This document shows, piece after piece, positions 13,517 through 14,045 of a stretch of 14,045 bases of DNA. This DNA comes from Dehalococcoidia bacterium. Lineage in GTDB: Bacteria; Chloroflexota; Dehalococcoidia; Dehalococcoidales; Fen-1064. The stretch's first letter is position 1. Each line of letters opens with the position of its first letter. Position numbers and translations under genes: made by a program. Location: positions 1-14,045 of the forward strand of contig JAUYDN010000121.1 in assembly GCA_030691775.1 (NCBI GenBank), given 5' to 3'. Under the pieces are notes generated by a model. The model worked only from the letters and a program-made list of their open reading frames with translations, was not told the DNA's origin and made no database searches.

Positions 13517-13585
13517 GGCAACGCAGAGAAAGAACACAGAACTCATAAGCCCCCTGGTAGCTGGTTCAAGTCCTGCCGTTGCCCG
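13516..13585 (+). pseudogene. tRNA-like remnant with intact 3' half (anticodon CAT); possible attachment site
   Basis: The 3' half reads as tRNA: loop CTCATAA (anticodon CAT at 13544-13546, Met or Ile type), GCCCC, T-loop TTCAAGT and acceptor strand GTTGCCC at 13578-13584. GGGCAAC at 13516-13522 is exactly complementary to that acceptor. The bases between do not form a D arm or the 5' side of the anticodon stem and are about five too few, and the T stem has one T-T mismatch. It is therefore not a normal tRNA. A 3' half-tRNA directly after recombinase genes is the usual form of an attachment scar. No encoded CCA is present. Confidence 0.6.
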
Positions 13586-13646
13586 ATAGTTTCTCCCCCA
13601 AAGTATATTCATCCATCTGTTTTTTGCTCGCACAGTCTCAGCTATT

Positions 13647-13666
13647 GCGAAGTAGCCACACTTCGC
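13647..13666. repeat. Small hairpin in gene-free right flank
   Basis: GCGAAG and CTTCGC form a 6-bp stem around 8 nt. Nearby CCCCTAGGGG (13745-13754) is a perfect 10-bp palindrome. No gene or T-run terminator is seen in 13586-13880. Confidence 0.35.
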
Positions 13667-13882
13667 GCTGATGCTTATTAACGCTGCCCTTCCACTCTAT
13701 CATCCGTCCCCAGTCTCAAAGTCTTTCTTTATTTTCAAAGTCAGCCCCTAGGGGAGGGGGTGAGAATGTAGCTAATGCTTGAAATATCATTTAATGACTT
13801 TTTGTTGGAAAATGAAGCTAGAAATACACACAAAACGAAGCACTTTAACAACCGAATACGGAACGACAAAGCCTTGACCTGA

Positions 13883-14041
13883 ACGCTTGCCCGAAAAGGG
13901 GGTTAAGCGTGGTAACTACTTTATGCTGTCCACAAGACGAAAACCCCCTATCCTATGACCGACTTAACGGCGAATGGGCACAATGGTTTCGCACCGCCCA
14001 AAGGTTTGAACACAAAGTGCCTGCACAGGATAGGGGGGACA
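13883..14041 (+). other. Cluster of strong hairpins, putative structured RNA or element end
   Basis: ACGCTT (13883-13888) pairs with AAGCGT (13905-13910), with CCC/GGG inside. CCCCCTATCCT (13944-13954) pairs exactly with AGGATAGGGGG (14027-14037), enclosing 72 nt that hold smaller stems: CCG/CGG at 13959-13970, GGGC/GCCC at 13976-13999 with GGT/ACC inside, and GTGC/GCAC at 14017-14026. This closed, branched layout is what a folded RNA would show. No known RNA class was recognised: it does not match tmRNA, RNase P, SRP or common riboswitch cores as I know them. A mobile-element end is an alternative. The strand is chosen arbitrarily. Confidence 0.4.
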
Positions 14042-14045
14042 TCAG

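Noticed and set aside
13418..13633. Minus-strand frame containing AGLEPATRGL
   Set aside because: This is the typical spurious peptide read across a tRNA 3' half; it was used only as a hint to the tRNA remnant.
13883..14041. Hairpin cluster considered as an integron attC site, tmRNA, RNase P or SRP RNA
   Set aside because: Lacks the attC core sites and the conserved cores of these RNAs as I know them.

Overview
The left 60% of the window (about 1-8500) is a compact, moderately GC-rich bacterial chromosome segment with every gene on the minus strand. In transcription order it carries an MFS transporter, dprA, topA, a XerC/XerD-type recombinase, an M24 Xaa-Pro peptidase and a PHP-domain phosphoesterase. 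Start codons include several TTGs. The spaces between these genes hold small palindromic repeats that end in ATGACA. The gene content, repeat style and look of the accessory proteins suggest Chloroflexota, probably Dehalococcoidia. This is inference from general familiarity; no phylogenetic marker was tested.

The middle (8485-9344) has two tRNA-Ser genes on the minus strand, anticodons GGA and CGA, both with encoded CCA. A GIY-YIG protein gene sits between them, together with a 17-base copy of a tRNA-Ser 3' end.

The right part (9345-14045) is accessory DNA. Immediately 5' of tRNA-Ser(CGA) is a complete phage-type tyrosine integrase on the minus strand. Upstream of it are a stand-alone arm-type DNA-binding domain and an unrecognised 145-residue protein in an apparent operon. 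A very AT-rich divergent control region (11410-11614) carries a 7-bp inverted repeat. From it a plus-strand series departs: an excisionase-like helix-turn-helix protein, a ribbon-helix-helix protein with a C-terminal zinc-binding motif (overlapping the first gene by 98 nt), a minimal tyrosine recombinase with a zinc ribbon inserted in its catalytic domain, and a 189-residue winged-helix-like protein. An in-frame TAG interrupts the zinc-ribbon recombinase just before its last catalytic motifs. The series ends at a 3' half-tRNA (anticodon CAT) that looks like an attachment-site scar. The last 160 bases fold into strong hairpins, including an 11-bp stem enclosing 72 nt, and may be a structured RNA or the end of another element running off the window.

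Overall, a conserved housekeeping block adjoins a layered, partly decayed integration hotspot at a tRNA-Ser gene. The best candidate for something little described is the zinc-ribbon recombinase and winged-helix pair with its two upstream regulators.
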